Assembly: GCA_964648295.1 (NCBI GenBank)
Contig: CAZYNH010000003.1
Coordinates: forward strand, 1-64,000
Direction of reading: 5' to 3'
Source: UBA4055 sp964648295
GTDB lineage: Bacteria > UBA4055
Length of the DNA: 64,000 nucleotides
Shown one piece after another: positions 60,751-64,000 of the stretch; the first letter of the stretch is position 1, and every line of letters begins with the position of its first letter. Both the position numbers and the translations under genes were made by a program. The notes below the pieces were generated by a model. That model had not been told where the DNA came from. It did not search any database and saw only the letters and a program-made list of their open reading frames with translations.

Positions 60751-61809
60751 ATGCTGACAAAAAACGAAATAATACAACTTCTTTCGATCAGATCGAAGGA
60801 CGAGCATGAAGCTCTGATCGAAAAAGCCGGCAGGCTCAGAAATGAAACTCTCGGCAATAAAGTATATTTCCGAGGCCTTTTGGAGTACTCTAACATCTGC
60901 GCAAAGAACTGCTACTACTGCGGGATCAGGAGAGGCAATTCAAAGCAGGAAAGATACACCATGACCGATGAAGAGGTTCTCGACTGCGCGCGTTTTGCTT
61001 TAAAGGCGAGGTACGGGAGCATAGTCATTCAGGCCGGCGAAAGAAGCGATAAAACTTTCGTTGATAAGATCGAATATCTGCTTAAAGAGATCAAAAAACT
61101 TTCGGACGGAAAACTCGGCATAACACTTTCTTTAGGCGAACAGTCGGATGAAACTTTTAAACGCTGGTTCGAAGCCGGTGCGCACAGATATCTTATCAGG
61201 ATAGAGACATCGGACCCGAAACTCTATAAAAAATACCATCCTGACGATAAATACCACAGCTATGATGAAAGGCTGGAGTCCCTTAAAAAATTAAGGTCGC
61301 ACGGATATCAGGTCGGAACAGGCGTGATGATAGGGCTTCCCGGGCAGACCGTGGAGGATCTGGCCAACGACCTGCTTTTCATAAAAGAACTCGACGCGGA
61401 TATGGTCGGAATGGGCCCGTATATCGAGAACGAGAACACCCCGCTTTATGAACAGAAAGATGTACTGATCCCGAGGATTGAAAGGTTTGAGCTCGCGCTC
61501 AGGATGATAGCGGTACTCAGGCTTATGATGCCCGATATAAACATGGCCGCCACGACAGCTATGCAGACGCTCGATCCTTTGGGCAGGGAAAAGGCGATCA
61601 GGGCCGGCGCGAATATAATCATGCCCAACATAACTCCTGTCAAATACAGGGAGAACTATCTTTTATACGAAGGAAAACCCTGCCTCGATGAAGATGCCGC
61701 CAAGTGCGCGGGATGCATAACCGCACGAATCAGATCTGCCGGAGCGGAAGTAGGCTTAGGTGAATGGGGGGACTCAAAACATTTCAAAGAACGGACAGAT
61801 AAAAAATGA
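60751..61809 (+). CDS. hydE: [FeFe]-hydrogenase maturase HydE
   Basis: A 352-residue radical SAM enzyme working in dithiolate-bridge and subcluster assembly of the H-cluster. The motif LEYSNICAKNCYYCGIRR (CX3CX2C, about 51-58) and IVIQAGERSD, YLIRIETSDPKLY and VGTGVMIGLPGQT are diagnostic, close to BioB-like enzymes. The C-terminal CAGCI near 325 may be a remnant of the second cluster site of some HydE. Its stop overlaps the hydF start (ATGA). Confidence 0.95.
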   Translation: MLTKNEIIQLLSIRSKDEHEALIEKAGRLRNETLGNKVYFRGLLEYSNICAKNCYYCGIRRGNSKQERYTMTDEEVLDCARFALKARYGSIVIQAGERSDKTFVDKIEYLLKEIKKLSDGKLGITLSLGEQSDETFKRWFEAGAHRYLIRIETSDPKLYKKYHPDDKYHSYDERLESLKKLRSHGYQVGTGVMIGLPGQTVEDLANDLLFIKELDADMVGMGPYIENENTPLYEQKDVLIPRIERFELALRMIAVLRLMMPDINMAATTAMQTLDPLGREKAIRAGANIIMPNITPVKYRENYLLYEGKPCLDEDAAKCAGCITARIRSAGAEVGLGEWGDSKHFKERTDKK

Positions 61810-63104
61810 AAAGGCTTAATATCGGAATATTCGGGTGCGTCAATTCGGGAAAATCAACCCTGATGAATCTTTTAACACAGCAGGAAACTTCAATAATTGA
61901 CGACACACCCGGAACAACGGCGGATGTCAAGGTCGCCGTAATGGAGATCCACGGCCTTGGACCGGTCAGGGTCTTCGACACGGCCGGAACGGACGAGAAA
62001 GGAGTCCTCGGCGACAAGAAAAAAGAAAAAACTTTTGCCGCCCTCAAAAGGTCGGATATAGTGCTTCTCGTCATCAATGAGAACAATCAGGCATACAAAA
62101 ACGATGATTACGCTTCAGAAAAAGAGATCCTCGGCCTCGCAGCCTCAAGAAACAAGGAGCTTTTCGTCATCTACAACAAATTCGAAGGCCTTCCGTGCAT
62201 AAAAGAAAGCGTATCGGCAAAAATTGATCCCGAAAACAAATTCGCCTCGGTCGAAATAGAACTCTGCAGGCCGGAAAACTATGTCAACCTCATAAACTTC
62301 ATAAAGGATAATTCCAAAGTCACCCTCACATCAACACCCCTTCTGCCCATGCTCGACACGGATAAGATCGTTTTCTTGAACATCCCCATAGATGAAGAAT
62401 CACCGGAAGGAAGGTTTTTGCGCCCGCAGATGATGATAGAGGAATATCTCGTCAGACGTTATGTATCCACATTCGCATACAGAATGGACCTCGCAGCTGC
62501 AAGAAGTGAAGACCCGGAAGAATCTGCCGAAGAAAAGAAAAGGTTCGACACCTTCATATCACACCTCAACAGGGAAGGCAGACTTCAGCTCCTCATAACA
62601 GACTCGCAGGCAATGGATATCATATCAAAATGGACGAAAGACGCACCCTATATGGTCACCACATTCTCCATCGTGATGATAAATTTTTTAAGCGGCGGCA
62701 ACCTCAAACTATTCGTTGAAGGCGTAAAAGCGTTCTCAATGCTCAAACCCGGCGATAAGGTCATGATAGCCGAAGGCTGCAACCACGACCGGAAAGCCGA
62801 GGACATAGGCACAGTCCAGATACCCAAAAAGATCGAGCAGATATTCGGCAAAGGCTCAATTCAGATAGACCATTACTTCGGCCGTGTTTTCGCCGACTAC
62901 GACAGGCTCAAAGAGTACAAACTCGTCATACACTGCGGCGGCTGCATGCTCGATCAGCAAGCAATAAGCTCAAGGATCCAGGACCTCATCGAATCAGGCG
63001 TCAGCTTCACCAACTACGGCGTCCTCCTTTCATATTTCCAGGGCGAAGAATCTCTGAACAGGGTCGTCGAACCTTTTGGTATAACCTTCTATTTGTCTTT
63101 ATGA
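61806..63104 (+). CDS. hydF: [FeFe]-hydrogenase maturation GTPase HydF
   Basis: A 432-residue GTPase and scaffold that holds the H-cluster precursor and delivers it to HydA. Walker A FGCVNSGKST (about 9-18), DDTPGTTADV, DTAGTDEKG and NKFEG-type base recognition form the N-terminal GTPase. The C-terminal cluster-binding domain ends with AEGCNHDRKAEDIGT and IHCGGCMLDQQ (CXXC with an upstream Cys/His as ligands). An insertion near 195-270 (EEYLVRRYVSTFAYRMDLAA, highly charged) appears in the dimerisation domain and may be a lineage feature. Overlaps the convergent SulP gene by 16 bp. Confidence 0.94.
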   Translation: MKRLNIGIFGCVNSGKSTLMNLLTQQETSIIDDTPGTTADVKVAVMEIHGLGPVRVFDTAGTDEKGVLGDKKKEKTFAALKRSDIVLLVINENNQAYKNDDYASEKEILGLAASRNKELFVIYNKFEGLPCIKESVSAKIDPENKFASVEIELCRPENYVNLINFIKDNSKVTLTSTPLLPMLDTDKIVFLNIPIDEESPEGRFLRPQMMIEEYLVRRYVSTFAYRMDLAAARSEDPEESAEEKKRFDTFISHLNREGRLQLLITDSQAMDIISKWTKDAPYMVTTFSIVMINFLSGGNLKLFVEGVKAFSMLKPGDKVMIAEGCNHDRKAEDIGTVQIPKKIEQIFGKGSIQIDHYFGRVFADYDRLKEYKLVIHCGGCMLDQQAISSRIQDLIESGVSFTNYGVLLSYFQGEESLNRVVEPFGITFYLSL

Positions 63105-64000
63105 TCCTTATAGAGAACATCAATGGCTTCGGATACCCTTGTAAATATCCTGTTGTCCACAAGTTTCTGTTTATAAAACTCTTCGTTCACGATAGCTTTT
63201 TTGATCTCCGGGTTTATGCCTGAGAGATATACATTCCGGTTTTTTGCTTTAAGCGTCTCAATAAGCTCTTTCAGGTATTCTATACCGTCCAGATCCGCAT
63301 AGAAAGCATGGCTTAAGGATATTACCACATGCTTGTTGCCCTTTATTTTTTTTGCCGTATCGATGTGGGCGGGCATATTTATATAGGTCAGTGTTCCCGA
63401 AAGCTTATAGACGACGAATTCCGAATCAGGCATGCCTTTGGTCATAAGGTCGGCTCTCATCACGGATTTTAAAACTTTTCCGTTCTTCCAGTACATGATC
63501 TCGGTGTGCCCCAGAGACATCTCGTTCACGAATATTATAAGAGCTATAACGCTGCCTACGGCGAGCCCGGCGATCGGGTCCTCGGCGACCGTAATGACGG
63601 CTACGATAAGCGATATTATGAAAGATGTCCTGGCATTATTTATAAGCACGATAAAATGCTTGAACTCGATCATCCTGACAGCCACGACGAAAAGGATCGC
63701 GGCGATCGCGGCCATGGGAAGCAGTTTAAAGTATGAAAACAAGAACAGTGTGATCAGGCCGATAAAGGCGGAGCTTATCATGCCCGAAGTCCTGTGGCTC
63801 GCGCCGCTTTTTATGTTAAGGGCGGTGCGCGCAAGAGCGGCCGTGGCCGGTATTCCGCCTGTTAACCCGGATGCGAGGTTCGCGAGAGAAAGCCCGAAGA
63901 CCTCCTTCTGTCTGTCGAAATTTTCTTTTGTCATATCCTTCGCGATCTGTCCTGAAAGAAGCGTCTCAAGTACTCCTATCACCGTTACGCCGACAGATAT
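63089..64000 (-). CDS. SulP family anion transporter with STAS domain (partial)
   Basis: The 5' part lies beyond the right edge; the frame is open to the last base. At least 303 residues remain: six or so helices (DLEVFGLSLANLASGLTGGIPATAALARTA is the typical SulP core, here residues shown in part), then a C-terminal cytoplasmic STAS domain (about 200 onwards: VVYKLSGTLTYINMPAHIDT ... VVISLSHAFYADLDGIEYL). The family carries sulfate, bicarbonate or dicarboxylates; a bicarbonate role next to formate dehydrogenase would be attractive but is speculation. It converges on hydF with a 16-bp overlap. Confidence 0.88.
   Translation of the reverse strand: MSVGVTVIGVLETLLSGQIAKDMTKENFDRQKEVFGLSLANLASGLTGGIPATAALARTALNIKSGASHRTSGMISSAFIGLITLFLFSYFKLLPMAAIAAILFVVAVRMIEFKHFIVLINNARTSFIISLIVAVITVAEDPIAGLAVGSVIALIIFVNEMSLGHTEIMYWKNGKVLKSVMRADLMTKGMPDSEFVVYKLSGTLTYINMPAHIDTAKKIKGNKHVVISLSHAFYADLDGIEYLKELIETLKAKNRNVYLSGINPEIKKAIVNEEFYKQKLVDNRIFTRVSEAIDVLYKDHKDK

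Noticed and set aside
1..64000. CRISPR arrays, insertion sequences, prophage or integron features
   Set aside because: No regularly spaced repeats, transposase or phage genes were seen. The two tyrosine recombinases are of XerC/XerD length with housekeeping neighbours, and no attachment site or gene cassette is beside them.

Overview
The window reads as a chromosomal segment of an anaerobic, Gram-negative bacterium of the FCB (Fibrobacteres-Chlorobi-Bacteroidetes) kind. Evidence: several outer-membrane beta-barrel proteins with signal peptides, a PorD/DUF4835-like protein, a lipoprotein-release (Lol) ABC system, a multi-SLBB polysaccharide export protein, and promoters whose -10 box is mostly TATATT or TATATTTG, resembling the Bacteroidota TAnnTTTG element. 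Strict or facultative anaerobic life is implied by [FeFe]-hydrogenase, a selenocysteine formate dehydrogenase and many radical SAM enzymes. A phylum such as Delongbacteria or Cloacimonadota would fit, but this is inference. No phage, IS element or CRISPR array is visible; the genes look vertically inherited and dense.

Layout. 0.1-9.8 kb: housekeeping and accessory genes (AlbA_2 regulator, nitroreductase, rlmD, O-methyltransferase, Yip1 membrane protein, a membrane-protein/HTH pair whose membrane gene carries an in-frame stop, cobalamin adenosyltransferase, FemAB transferase, ZIP transporter, GAF/HD-GYP protein). 9.8-14.5 kb: tRNA-Lys and a minus-strand operon lolC/E-lolD-mcsA-like-hypothetical-rimK-like-glutaminyl cyclase. 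14.5-20.5 kb: minus-strand operon ribD-sugar transferase-SLBB export protein-xer. 20.6-29.6 kb: an apparently inactive MBL/beta-CASP protein with queE, hemW, two tRNA-Ser, a second xer and envelope proteins. 29.7-42 kb: dxr, hybrid histidine kinase, meaB, PorD-like and barrel proteins, rpmE, a DUF1385 protein and an fRMsr-like protein. 42-48 kb: a three-gene pilin-like operon and secreted or lipid-anchored proteins.

48.2-63.1 kb is the metabolic core. An fdhB (NuoE-NuoF fusion) and fdhA (selenoprotein; UGA at 51026 followed by a SECIS hairpin) are followed by an OFA-type transporter, fdhD and a ModE-like regulator. Next comes a hydA-hydB operon encoding an [FeFe]-hydrogenase with a second NuoE-NuoF fusion, then the full maturation set hydG-hydE-hydF. 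Both operons have a near-perfect Rex operator (TTGTGAA-N4-TTCACAA) just downstream of, or touching, the promoter. This argues that formate and H2 metabolism are coupled through NAD(H) and derepressed together when NADH/NAD+ rises. In both NuoE-like domains the first two [2Fe-2S] cysteines are replaced by Asp and Ala, and the OFA transporter carries a roughly 115-residue Ala-rich predicted coiled coil between its first two helices; these are the most unusual protein-level features.

Twenty promoters could be read by eye with a TTG-type -35 box, exactly 17 bp, and a TAnnTT -10 box. They settle several start codons and operon boundaries. The last gene, a SulP transporter, runs off the right edge.
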